Source: Cryptomeria japonica
Lineage: Eukaryota > Streptophyta > Pinopsida > Cupressales > Cupressaceae
Direction: 5' to 3'
NCBI RefSeq assembly: GCF_030272615.1
Contig: NC_081408.1
Location: 769,267,336-769,331,335, forward strand
DNA: 64,000 nucleotides
Part shown: positions 33,479 through 44,229 of the stretch, one piece after another
Layout of the letters: each line of letters starts with the position of its first letter
Position numbering within the stretch: the first letter of the stretch is position 1
The notes under the pieces: generated by a model
What the model was told of the DNA's origin: nothing
Database searches by the model: none
What the model saw: the letters and a program-made list of their open reading frames with translations, nothing else
Program-made: the position numbers and the translations under genes

Positions 33479-34294
33479 TGATGCAAGATCATCCTTGGTC
33501 TATGAGCAATCTTGCATCAACCAAAAATATTTCCTTTCATTTTGGTTCTTGTTCAGTTCTATGTGCAGTTTTCTATGTTCATACTAGTAGGTGTCGGAAG
33601 TTGCTTTCTTTTCATTGCAAATCCTATTTTTGGTTTCTAGGCTGGTTCATGTGCTCAATTCCAAATTTTCAATCCATTTGGATTCTTTTCCGGCTAGTTA
33701 TCGCTCTCAATTTGATTGTTTCTAGGTTCCGGGATAGTTCTTGAGCTTACCAGTTGGTTTTTCCTTCATGTCCGGAGCAGTTTCTTGGTGTGTGGATCTA
33801 TTTAAGGTCTTATCCAATGTTCTTTGGCATGTGGTTGACCTTTTTGTTGATCCGCACTTCTTGGTTGTTATTTTCTAGAGGAATTTCTTTCATTCTTAGG
33901 GTCGACCTATTTACATGTTTCATTTTCCTACATTGGTGAATGTAATATTTTGTGGGAGACCTGGATATGTTTCGGAGGGTATATATATGGTTTTATGTGA
34001 TAATTTGTAGGACAGTGGAGGATATAATTGGAGATTCATGATTAGCCATCCAGATGACTCTGAGAGTTTCGGTAGGGTTGTATTCTAGCATGTTAGCCTG
34101 CATGTAACTGGTTGTTTATTAGATGTTCAATTATGAATGTATGATGATAATCGGTTGGTTGCCAGAGATTCTAAGATAATAATATGATCTATTTATGTAT
34201 TCTTTCTATATTTTATTGTTGTTTTTGTTGTGTTACTCTTGCTACATAAGTTGATCAGTTCTCTTTTGAGGATTCACCAGTTATGGTTGCATTA
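33479..34294 (+). repeat. 3' LTR of element C
   Basis: 816 bp, TGATGCAAGATCATCCTTGG to TATGGTTGCATTA. Partner of 30426-31241. Confidence 0.9.
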
Positions 34295-34422
34295 GTATGT
34301 ATATGTATGTGTGTACATATGTGTGTTTGTATGTGTGTATGTGTGTGTGTGTATGTCTGTATGTATGTATGTATGAAACATATGTGTGTGTACGTGTGTT
34401 ATGTGTGTATGTGTGTATGTGT
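34295..34422 (+). repeat. TG/TATG microsatellite, piece 3
   Basis: 128 bp between elements C and B, starting with the GTATG target copy of C and ending with the TGTGT target copy of B. Confidence 0.85.
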
Positions 34423-35539
34423 TGATGAATACTAAGAGGGGGGTGAATTAGTATGCCAAAAATATTTGCACTTAAACACCTTGAAAGACTAGCAATAAAC
34501 CAGTAAAACAACTTAACAGACAAACCGGTTAACAAACATGCAAACCAAATAACTAATAATGCATTCATCCATAGCAGCACAAACACCATAACACAAGATA
34601 TTTTGACGTGGAAACCCAAATGGGGAAAACCATGGTGAGATGGAACTCACAAGTCACTATCTACAGAATAGGAACCAGACCAGTTAAGGTCAGACCAGTT
34701 AAGGTCTTATAATGTTCTTTACCAGAACAAATCCTGTTAGGAATCTCAATCTCCGTTAGGAGACAAGTCCAATTAAAGACTACCTTGCTCAAGGATTTTA
34801 GATCCATAGATGTGAACCACCTTGTTAGAGGATTTACAAGAGGCTTTTGGGCCTACCCGGTTAAGGGCTACAGACTTGTCAAAGATGTGAGTAATCAACA
34901 AGTGTTTGATCTAGCTAATAGCACAGACTACTCGGTTAGATCCTTGATAGCTCATTCTTAATGCACTATAGCATTACTTCAGTCTTCTACACATTCATAA
35001 TCTCTCCAACTCCTCAACCACCTTAAACCCTAGCCACAATATCAACTATCGCAACAACAATAACAACAACAACCTAAAACCCTAGACATGATGTCCTTAT
35101 AAAGGAAATTGATTTCATGTCGGTCCAATAGGATTACATTACAATTCCCTAGGTTCAATGAACCTAGACATACTAGGTAATACGTCACAAAAAGCATCGC
35201 TACAGTTTCGGCACCGTCAACCAATTGGTGGATGGTAACTCATCACACAATGTCAGTTCATACAAAAATGCTAGTTGTCAGTTTGACAAAAATGAAGACT
35301 GGTAGAAATATGTTATGCTTCTTTAATCCCTCGTACCGCTTGAGGTTATCATGCCACTTCAAACCGGGAAACACATTCTGCAAAACATCAATAGTCTAAA
35401 GACTATAATAAAACATACCTACAACATACCAGTTGGAACAAATACCGATTGTGCTCTAACTCATACGTATAAAGAGGATCTTAATGCAAGTGCGTGTCCA
35501 TCAATGACAATCACAACATAAACACAAAAAATTCCAACA
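34423..35539 (-). repeat. 3' LTR of element B
   Basis: 1117 bp. Minus strand TGTTGGAATTTTTTGTG to TTAGTATTCATCA. Aligns along its length with 40997-42088. Confidence 0.9.
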
Positions 35540-35555
35540 ATCTCCCCCTTTGGCA
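35540..35555 (-). other. Polypurine tract of element B
   Basis: Minus strand CCAAAGGGGGAGAT immediately before the LTR start TGTTGG, the classic copia arrangement. Confidence 0.88.
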
Positions 35556-35873
35556 TTGATGGCAACACTTAGGAAAATAAAATTTTGACATCTAAGTGTT
35601 TTACAACAAAATCATGCCATTAGCAAAATTGCTCCCCCTAAGCATATACACTATCCCTTTAACAATACACTGTATAACAATTTGCATAAACATTGAGATA
35701 TACAAAGCATATAATCAAAATTTTGATTACTAGATACTTCTCCAAATAGAATTCTTCTCCCCCTTTGCCAACAATGACAAAGTATAGTTGAACAACCCTA
35801 TTTCCATTTGATATTAAAATAAAAGAGTTTATGACAACAAGGAATGATACTTGTCAAAAACAGATTTAAAGTC

Positions 35874-38800
35874 CTACAAGAATTGTTTCATCGACAAAGA
35901 CCAAGACTCAAGTAGGGAGGTGGCTACTTCTTTCTCTGTCTGCATCTGGGAGACATGTTCTTCCATGGCATCAATTGTGCTCATCTCCTGTGTAACAATT
36001 AAGGCATCCAGGTTCAGATAGCACTACTGAAGAATTTGCAATCGTGGGAGTAGAACCAATTGTAGCTCCTGCAAATCTCTAGACTGAGTGTTGATCTCTT
36101 GCAACATTTTCGCTGACTGGATGTGAAATCGGTGAATGGTTTGCCCATAAGTTGTGAAGGAATCATAAGGAGGCTTGAATGTGCTCAAGTAGGACTACAA
36201 GTCATGTTCAAGTTTTTGCTTCTGAGCTAGCACATCATCATAGAATAGATGCGGTTGACAGATTTGCTGAGTAGCAGATTCCCCGCATCTAGAGTGTCCC
36301 TTATATCCTTTTGTTCTTTCTTCAGTTCAGTCTGGAGCTCATTCAACTTTTTCACCAGAGCTATATTAAGATCTTTTTGATGCTCCTTCTTGACATTAGC
36401 CTATGCTACCTCTTCAAGGCTCTGCACCTGATCATCTACTACTATGCATAGGAGCTTAAGTCTAGCTAGTGATAAATCAGTGTTTGGAAGATTTGTGTCA
36501 GGTATCAAACCGATAAGCATATCCACAGCTGCTTGGATTACATCCTACTCCTTCTTCTGTCGAATGATTTCAAGGCACTCTTGAGCTACCTTGATTCTCT
36601 GCATTAGCTCCATTTCACTTGCAGACTAGATATCTATAGGACTGGTAAGGTCAGCCGGTTTGGCTTGACTCCCGGTTGCCTTCGGAGTCTCCATCTGGGT
36701 GCTCTTCACCGCTTCTCCTACCTTGTCCTCTTCCGCTTTCTTCTTCTCCACTTCTCTCCTCTTCTTTGCTTCCTTGTGCTCCTTAGCCTTTTTCTTTTTT
36801 GCTTCCTTCTTCTTCTCCTGTTCCTTATCTTCTTCTTCCTTCTTCTTCCTCTCTGCTTCCTTCTTCTTCTCCTGTTCCTTATCTTCCTCTTCTTTCTTTT
36901 TCTTTTCATCTTCTTGCTTCTTTTTCTCTTCTTCATCATTTTTCTTCTTCTCCTCTTCATCTTTCTTCTTCTTCTCCTCTTCATCTTTCTTCTTTTTCTC
37001 CTCTTCATCTTTTTTCTTTTTCTCCTCTTCGTCCTTCTTCCACTTTGCTTCTTCATCCTTTTTCTTCTTCTCCTCTTCATCTTTCTTCTTTTTCTCCTCT
37101 TCATCTTTTTTCTTTTTCTCCTCTTCGTCCTTCTTCCACTTCTTTTCTTCATCCTTTTTCCTCTACTCTACCTCTTCCTTTGCTGCTTCTTGTCTGTCCT
37201 CGGCTTGCTTATCAACCTGTTTAGCCTATTGCTTCTGTCATGTTGCCTCAGATGGTGTTTCCTGAGTATCATCCTCAACATCTAGAGCATCGACATCGAT
37301 GGTGTCGATTGGTTCAACAACTAGATTTCCTTCATCATCAAATACTTCATCCGGTTTGGATATAATTGGTTCTTATTCATCTTGCCAGTTGGCGAGACGC
37401 TCTTTGTGAGTATGGACAGTGGTTTTCATAAATAGATGGGTGTCTTTTTTGACATCAACAACTCTACCTTCTAACAGCCAAAGTCTTCTTTTTCTAGTGA
37501 AGAAGAGTCCTTTATTTTGGTCAATAACATCATATAACTCAGAATTTGACAGGTCGAGAAAGTACTGTGCAAAAAAATTCTCCCTAATTTCCTATTCCTT
37601 TTCTATGGCAATGCGCCATCTATTATCTAATGACATATATAAAGAATCCAGTGTCTTAATCTCTGAGGGCGACCGGTCATTAGTACATAAATACTGAATT
37701 ATTTCCTTTTCAACCACTTCCTTTTCATCCTCATTGAAGTCGTCAATACACTCAAGTAAGTCATTTAGCACTTTTCTCCTAATATTCTTTATTGTTCTTT
37801 GACAATGTGTCAAAGGTTTATAGGAAGATATATCTATATTTACCAGTACAGATGATGTCAGTTCATTCTTGGTCTTCCTCTTTGCTTGACATGTTTTCTT
37901 TGGCTTTTCCTCAGACACAGTTTCCTCTGAGTTTGGAGAGGTATTCCTTGTCTTCCTCTTTCTCTGGAACACCTTAGCCAGTGCAGCTTCCGGTTTCTTC
38001 TTGGCTGGTGACCACTTCGTCACTTTTGGAGTTGCAGTAGTAACCGGTGTTGATGCTGCAAGCATTGCCTTTGCCTTCTTCACTACTGGTTCTCTCTCTT
38101 TCATTGTTGGTGGTTCCTCAACTAGTGCTATCCTCTCTAGGTAGGTGTCGGTTCTCTTCACCTTAGGGTCAAGCGGTGAGGCAATAAGGGTAGAGGCATA
38201 CCCTTCCAACGTATCGTACATCACCTCATAGCCCATTGGCTCCACTTCTTCCTATCTAGGCTCAACAGCCTCCATTATGCATTTATCTACTTGGATGGTA
38301 AAGCAGATATCATCTTCATATTTTTTGACGATGTCACCTGATATCCTCACTCTTTGGCTCATCTTCCTTCTAAACTCATCAGAATACTTGTTCAAAATAT
38401 CAGGGTAACCGATTCCAAGTGCTTCAATGCTTTCCTTGATTTGCTTGGTTACTAGTTGGTCACCAGACCACTGAACATCTCCTACTCCTGGGAAGTAGCC
38501 TTGGAAATAGAAGAACAACCCAACCAGTAGTTGTCCAACCTTGAACCTAAGTGCATTATCTTGTTTGATCACCTTCAGATTCAACAGGAGTTGTCTCTAC
38601 ATACTAGTGCATAGATCAAATGATGCATCCTCCGTTATCATCCGGTAAGCAGCATTTACTGCTGCAGTAGATACAGAGTTAATCCTGCTGGCTGAGAATG
38701 TCTGGTATCTAATCACCATACACACATACTTCACTAGATCATCCTTGATAGAATTTACTATCATGCCATGTGAGTCACTCACTGAACCGGTGAGCTTGGA

Positions 38801-39238
38801 CATTTCAGTTTTGCTTACAGTTCTTAGGGCTGGCACTTCCCCTGTGTTATAGAATCCAGTGACTGCATGAATTGCTTGGGGCGTGATGTCATGTGTCCTC
38901 TCCAGGTACATCTTATCACCATGGACTCTGCTTAGAATGATCCTTATATGATCTTCTGTGAAATCTTCTAGGAAGTAAACAACATTGTGGAGCTTTTTCT
39001 TCTCCAAAATATTAAACTCTGGTTTGATCTTCTTATCTTTACCACAAAATAAACCTAATTGGGTGTGGATAGCTAGAGACCCTAGGTCTTCTATTTTGCA
39101 ATCTATGTAGTCATAAATTCCCTGTTCTACTATCACACCAACCAGAACTTGTGATAGGGCACTATACTTGGACTTTCGTTGAATAAAATTTGCAGAATCG
39201 ACAGATGCACTAGAACTAGTATGAGATGCGGAAGCCAT
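35874..39238 (-). pseudogene. Accessory ORF2 of element B
   Basis: About 1,100 codons from ATG 39238 (MASASHTSSSAS). Three segments share one frame, separated by single stops near 38594 and 38249. The frame continues with further stops (37373, 36631, 36544, 36400) to about 36240, where a frameshift leads to the end at 35874. Residues about 1-330 form a globular part (TPQAIHAVTGFYNTGEVPALR, YVCMVIRYQTFSASRINSV, VGQLLVGLFFYFQGYFPG) that recalls plant transposon-protein domains in pattern. A Lys/Pro-rich linker follows, then about 130 residues of near-pure Lys/Glu/Asp repeats (KDEEEKKK, 36780-37170), then a long coiled coil. Function unknown. It could act as a structural or nucleic-acid-associated partner of Gag. 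I could not match it to a named family. Confidence 0.7.
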
Positions 39239-39677
39239 GATAGAAATCTTAAGAACTTGAGAAATACCTTTTGAAACACATGAAATTAGGGCTTGTCGAT
39301 TCTCCTTCACTTCACACTTTGTCGGTTGCTGAATCACCGCTTTGAGTTCTCCACTTGACCGTTTCCAGTTTGAATTTGAATCTCCTTCACGGTTTCTCAA
39401 TTTCTCAAAATCTCTGCTCAAATCGCTTTGCTCTTTGAAAAAAAATTCTTTGCTCAAAAATTGATAGTGAGAAATGATTTGTAAAATGCTTTTAAACATA
39501 TTCCTCACCTACCATCATTAATGCTCCTTCATTAGGGCATAAACCCTAATTTTGCTTTTTATCATTTCCAGTCTTCTGCCAAACGACAGGTATAACATAC
39601 TGGTTAAGGTCTTTTACCGATGTAAACTGGGGGTTCAAAACATTTTGTCGTTTGCTCCCCCTAAGCTTTTCTGAAGC

Positions 39678-40946
39678 TTAGTTTGCCAGTTCCATGATTT
39701 CCACATTAGGTGCAGAAACTGGTTCCTCTTGTAACACTGTTGGTTTCTCCTTCCAGATTTTGTTCATGTCCACTTGAACAGTGTCAACATCAATGTTTCC
39801 TTCCAGAGTGACCGGTATATCATCAGATATGCTCTTTCTTGATCTACAAAATCTAGCAATGTGACCCGGTTTGTTGCAGTGATAGCAGACCAATCCAAGT
39901 TCTCTCCAAGGTCCATTGTTCATGTTTCCATTCTTCCTTCCGCATGTTGCAGTAGTATGACCATGACCATGACAGATCATACAATTTTCTCTCCATTTGG
40001 TTGCTGCTTGATAACCACTGCTTCTTGGTTGATGATTGAAGGCATTAAACTGGTTGTGATTCCGGTTCACAAAAGGTTTAGGACCAACTCTTTGGGTCCT
40101 CTGAGGATATATTCTAGTGTTATTCATAACAAACCTGCATTTAGATGCTCTATGCCCATACTTGTTGCATGCATAACAGTTACCATCAAATCTATAGGGT
40201 CTAGGCTTATCATTTAGGAAATAAGGAAAATTGTTGTAAGCCTTACTCCTACACACATTAGCAGTATGTCCTTCTTTAAGACAGTTGAAACAAACAGGTT
40301 TAAACTTTTGCTTACCTTTATCCTTTGATGTTGGTTGTTTCTTTGATGTTCTAGCATTTGTACCAGAGGTCTCGTGACCGGAATAACCAAGTCCATTGGT
40401 ATTCTTGACTGGTTTGGCAGATTCAAGCTTTTTCTCTAGCTTGACAGTACTCTTGCTAAACTTAGTAAGTATTTCCTTTGACTCAGAGAGTTCTTTGGAA
40501 ATAGCACCATTTATTACCAATAGGTTTTCATTCTCAGAGATGGTAGAGTTCAGTTCTCCTTGCATGTCTTCTTTTTCCACCTTGCTTGCATGGAGTTGAG
40601 CATTTAGGACACTCATCTCTTGTTTCAGCTTGGAGATCTCATGATCTCTTTCTTTCACTAGGTCTTCAGCTTTTCTGCGGTTCTCAAGCTCTTGACACAT
40701 CCGGATAGTCAGTCCTTCCAACTCCTTTCTCAAGTTGGAGTTTGATTCATTCAACTTATTTACTTTAGCAAGTAGGGCTTCCATGTCTGGTTCATCTAAA
40801 GAACTATTTTTAGATAGCTCCACCAGCTTTTCTGCATGTTCTCTTCTTTTTGCTTGAGATGCCTTGTATTTGATCATAAGATCATCATAGGCTTGCTCAG
40901 ACTGAGTGAGCTGATGGGTAAGTTCCCTCAATGTGTATTCCCCCAT
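39678..40946 (-). CDS. Gag-like protein with four zinc knuckles, element B
   Basis: 422 codons, uninterrupted. I choose ATG 40946 (MGEYTLRELTHQLTQSEQ) because the frame upstream runs into the primer site and LTR. The ATG is 35 nt past the primer site. Residues about 5-180 form a long coiled coil. Four CCHC knuckles of exact CX2CX4HX4C spacing follow at residues 219-232, 257-270, 322-335 and 354-367 (CFNCLKEGH, CYACNKYGH, CMICHGHGH, CYHCNKPGH). The linkers are basic. Copia Gag normally has one knuckle and a UBN2 capsid domain. Here the capsid domain is not recognisable. It probably binds element RNA and assembles through the coiled coil. It is one of very few intact long frames here, suggesting recent activity or selection. 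Confidence 0.82.
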   Translation of the reverse strand: MGEYTLRELTHQLTQSEQAYDDLMIKYKASQAKRREHAEKLVELSKNSSLDEPDMEALLAKVNKLNESNSNLRKELEGLTIRMCQELENRRKAEDLVKERDHEISKLKQEMSVLNAQLHASKVEKEDMQGELNSTISENENLLVINGAISKELSESKEILTKFSKSTVKLEKKLESAKPVKNTNGLGYSGHETSGTNARTSKKQPTSKDKGKQKFKPVCFNCLKEGHTANVCRSKAYNNFPYFLNDKPRPYRFDGNCYACNKYGHRASKCRFVMNNTRIYPQRTQRVGPKPFVNRNHNQFNAFNHQPRSSGYQAATKWRENCMICHGHGHTTATCGRKNGNMNNGPWRELGLVCYHCNKPGHIARFCRSRKSISDDIPVTLEGNIDVDTVQVDMNKIWKEKPTVLQEEPVSAPNVEIMELAN

Positions 40947-40980
40947 ATCTCTTTCCAAGTGGTTAAACTTATAGAAAGGT

Positions 40981-40996
40981 TGGCTCTGATACCAAT
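40981..40996 (-). other. Primer-binding site of element B
   Basis: Minus strand ATTGGTATCAGAGCCA directly after the LTR end. Unmutated initiator tRNA-Met site. Confidence 0.9.
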
Positions 40997-42088
40997 TGAT
41001 GAATACTAAGAGGGGGGGTGAATTAGTATGCCAAAAATCTTTGCACTTAAACACCTTGCAAGACTAGCAATAAATCGGTAAAACAACTTAATAGACAAAC
41101 CGGTTAACAAACATGCAAACCAAATAACTAATAATGAATTCACCCACAGCAGCACAAACACCATAACACAAGATATTTTGATGTGGAAACCCAAATGGGA
41201 AAAACCATGGTGAGATGGGACTCACAAGTCACTATCTGCAGAATAGGAACCAGATCGGTTAAGATCTTACTATGTTCTTTACTAGAACAGATCCTATTAG
41301 GAATCCCAATCTCTGTTAGGAGACAAGTCTGATTAAAGACTACCTTGCTAGAGGATTTTAGATCCATCGATGTGAACCACCTTGTTAGAGGATTTACAAG
41401 AGGCATTTGGGCCTACCCGGTTAAGGGCTACAAACTTGTCAAAGATGTGAGTAATCAACAAGTGTTTGATCTAGCTAATAGCACAGACTACTCGATTAGA
41501 TCCTTGATAGCTCGTTCTTAATGCACAATAGCATTACTTCAGTCTTCTACACATTCATAATCTCTCCAACTCCTCAACCACCTTAAACCCTAGCCGCAAT
41601 ATCAACTATCACAACAACAATAACAACAACAACCTAAAACCCTAGACATGATGTCCTTATAAAGGAAATTGATTTCATGTCGGTCCAATAGGATTACATT
41701 ACAATTTCCTAGGTTCAATGAACCTAGACATACTAGGTAATACATCACAAAAAGCATTGCTATAGTTTTAGCACCGTCAACCAATCGATGGATGGTAACT
41801 CATCACACAATGTCAGTTCATACAAAAATGTCGGTTGTCAGTTTGACAAAAATAAAGACTGGTAGAAATGTGTTATGCCGCTTTAATCCTTCGTACTGCT
41901 TGAGGTTATCATGCTACTTCAGATCGAGAAACACATTCTGCAAAACATCAATAGTCTAAAGACTATAATACAACATACCGGTTGGAACAAATACCGGTTG
42001 TGCTCTAACTAATACATATAAAGAGGATCTTAATGCAAGTGTGTGTCCATCAATGACAATCACAACATAAACACCAAAAATGCCAACA
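40997..42088 (-). repeat. 5' LTR of element B
   Basis: 1092 bp. Minus strand TGTTGGCATTTTTGGTG to TTAGTATTCATCA. The other copy has a 16-bp duplication near 34681-34705 (CCAGTTAAGGTC twice) that is absent here. Confidence 0.9.
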
Positions 42089-42277
42089 TGTGTGTGTGTA
42101 CATGTGTGTATGTATATATGTGTATATATGTATATGTATGTGTGTACATATGTGTGTATGTACGTGTGTGTGTATGTTTGTATGTATGTGTGTACATATA
42201 TGTGTCTTTTCATGTGTGTATCTGTGTGTGTGTATGTATGTATGTATGTATGTATGTATGTGTGTGTGTGTGTGTAT
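42089..42277 (+). repeat. TG/TATG microsatellite, piece 4
   Basis: About 190 bp of TG, TATG and TATA units between element B and the next solo LTR. Apparent ORFs here are repeat artefacts. Confidence 0.88.
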
Positions 42278-43689
42278 TGTTGGCATTTGCATGAAGATTG
42301 CATTAATGAAATGTTATGTTGTCATTGATGTCAATTAACCAGTGATGATGTTGTTATAATGATGTTTTGTAACCAATAAGAAGAGCTAGTGAAAGGAACT
42401 GAAACGAGTAGGTGAGTTTGTGGAGGAAAACAATATTGCTAAGTAATGGGGAGTTAAACTGGTAAACCCTACCTGTTGATATGATAAACCCTAACCGATT
42501 AAGTTTGGTAAGTTTGTTATATTGGTTTATGATCTAATGATGAGTGGTAATGACTATGACATGTATGCATGTTGTATGAGAAGAGTTTCAAAGTGTTTTT
42601 GGCATGTTGAGATAATGGTTTATATCTTGGGAATGAGCAAGTATATTGCATGTAATGCAAACCGTGTGATGAGTTACTGAGTTTGATGAAGCAGTGATCA
42701 AGGAGCGATCAAGTTTATCTTGAATGATGTGTACAGATTGTTATGTAATCCAACGGTCATACTTGAACCGATTTGTTTGTAATCTCTATGAGAGAATTAG
42801 GTTTTTGTTGTGTTGCTGACCTATTGATTTGTTTATAAGGTCGATGAGTTGTTTTGTTGAAGTGTTGGCAAATTTGTAGTTGAGTATGGTTGCCAAACCG
42901 GATGATGTATCTACAATTTATGTAAAATTAGATAGGAGCATGAAAAGGATCTGGACAAGCAAGTGTAGTGCTATTCAAACATATCAACAAACCCTTGTTG
43001 TTTTCTAATAATTGCAACAATTAAATCCCCTAACCGGGTAAGCTCTAAAAAGCTTAGTATTATTCAAATCCTCTAACCAGGTGGTCCATTAGCTTGGATT
43101 TCAAATCCTCTACCGAGGTTACTCCTCACAGGGTATTGCTTCCAACAAGGCATTATAGTCAATCCCTTAATCAGGTGGTCCCTAACAAGATCTATTCTTA
43201 ACAGGACTTATTGTAAAGCTTTAACAGGTTTGGCTCCTAACAAGGCGAACTTCAAAAGAGTTCAGAATACTTGTGGGTATTCATCCCCGCCATGATTTTT
43301 CCCATTTGGGTTTCCATGTCAAAAATATTGTGTCAAGTGGTGAATGTTTTTGTGGTTATATTTACTTTGGTTGAATTTCTTAACTACTTAATCCACTTTG
43401 ATATGTTATGTTAACCAGCAGCAATTTGAAATGCAGTTTTACTTATGTCAGTAAAGCATTTGGATGTTTGTGAGTTTCAAGTTGTTTTACTATTAGTCTG
43501 TGATAACAGTCAACTAGTTAAACTTGATAGTGATATTGCATTTGTAGTTTAGTGGTTTAACTTGTTAGTATAAAGTTTACTTTGAGAGGTTGATTCTGAG
43601 ATTGGTGAAATTTTATATGTTTTCTATCTACTGATTCACCGCCCCCCTCTCAGTAGTTGAGCGTACCTTATTCTTTCATCATACCATCA
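42278..43689 (+). mobile_element. Solo LTR, family 1, copy 2
   Basis: 1412 bp, TGTTGGCATTTGCATGAAGA to CATCATACCATCA, matching 26966-28367 from end to end. Flanks TGTAT (42273-42277) and TATAT (43690-43694), four of five. It lies in the microsatellite and has no coding. Confidence 0.82.
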
Positions 43690-43838
43690 TATATGTGTGT
43701 GTATATTTAATGTATACATGTGCATAAATGTGTAGATGTATGTGTATGTGTATGTGTGCATGTGTATGTGTGTATGTATGTGTGTTTGTGTGTGTGTGTG
43801 TGTATGTTCATGTGTGTATGTGTGAGTGTGTACATGTA

Positions 43839-43893
<55 letters not shown>

Positions 43894-43965
43894 GTATATG
43901 TGTTTGTATGTGTATGTGTATGTGTATGTGTATGTGTGTATGTGTGTATGTCTATGCAATGTGTA
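43690..43965 (+). repeat. TG/TATG microsatellite, piece 5
   Basis: 276 bp, mainly (TATGTG)n. It directly precedes the two-gene block at 43966-51106. Confidence 0.88.
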
Positions 43966-44229
43966 TGGTTCTCATACAATGTATGGACTCATTAGATCAG
44001 TTAAGTGGACCATTCATTATCATTTAACAAGAGAGTCAATATCAGCTAATTATATTAGTTAAGTGGACCATTCATGTTCATTTTGTATGTGGACTTGACA
44101 AGTAGAATAGCTTTTAAACATGTATGCATATTTAAAGTTGGGTCCAATTCACCTGACATATATGTGCATGTGGGCATGTGTATTTAGGGGTGTGCATATT
44201 TGGACTACTTCTCAATAGCAATTTGTCCA
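43966..44229 (+). other. 5' flank of transposase-like gene
   Basis: About 260 bp. The words AGTTAAGTGGACCATTCAT occur twice, at about 43999 and 44058. No TATA box stands out. It presumably carries the promoter of the gene that follows. Confidence 0.45.

Larger units (their letters stand above)
30426..34294 (+). mobile_element. Ty3/gypsy element C, pol-deleted
   Basis: 3.87 kb with LTRs of exactly 816 bp each (30426-31241, 33479-34294) and a perfect GTATG duplication (30421-30425, 34295-34299) inside the microsatellite. The primer site TGGTATCAGAGC is at 31244-31255. The internal region is only 2.2 kb: duplicated leader, chromovirus-like Gag with a broken zinc knuckle, DSG protease, then a short tail. 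RT, RNase H and integrase are absent. The right LTR ends CATTA instead of CATCA, a C-to-T change. Confidence 0.9.
34423..42088 (-). mobile_element. Copia-type element B with accessory ORF, no pol
   Basis: 7.67 kb. LTRs of 1117 bp (34423-35539) and 1092 bp (40997-42088), TGTGT on both sides (34418-34422, 42089-42093) within the microsatellite. The primer site ATTGGTATCAGAGCCA follows the right LTR on the minus strand. The polypurine tract AAAGGGGGAGAT precedes the left LTR. Coding on the minus strand: a Gag-like protein with coiled coil and four zinc knuckles, then a long accessory ORF of about 1,100 codons. No protease, integrase or RT. It resembles the published TR-GAG class (terminal-repeat elements with only Gag) plus an unusual second ORF. 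Confidence 0.88.

Noticed and set aside
36665-37285. Plus-strand Phe/Leu/Ser-rich frames and a minus-strand Lys/Arg frame (36718-37152)
   Set aside because: Shadows of the KDEEEKKK frame of element B ORF2, which shares frame with recognisable protein on both sides.
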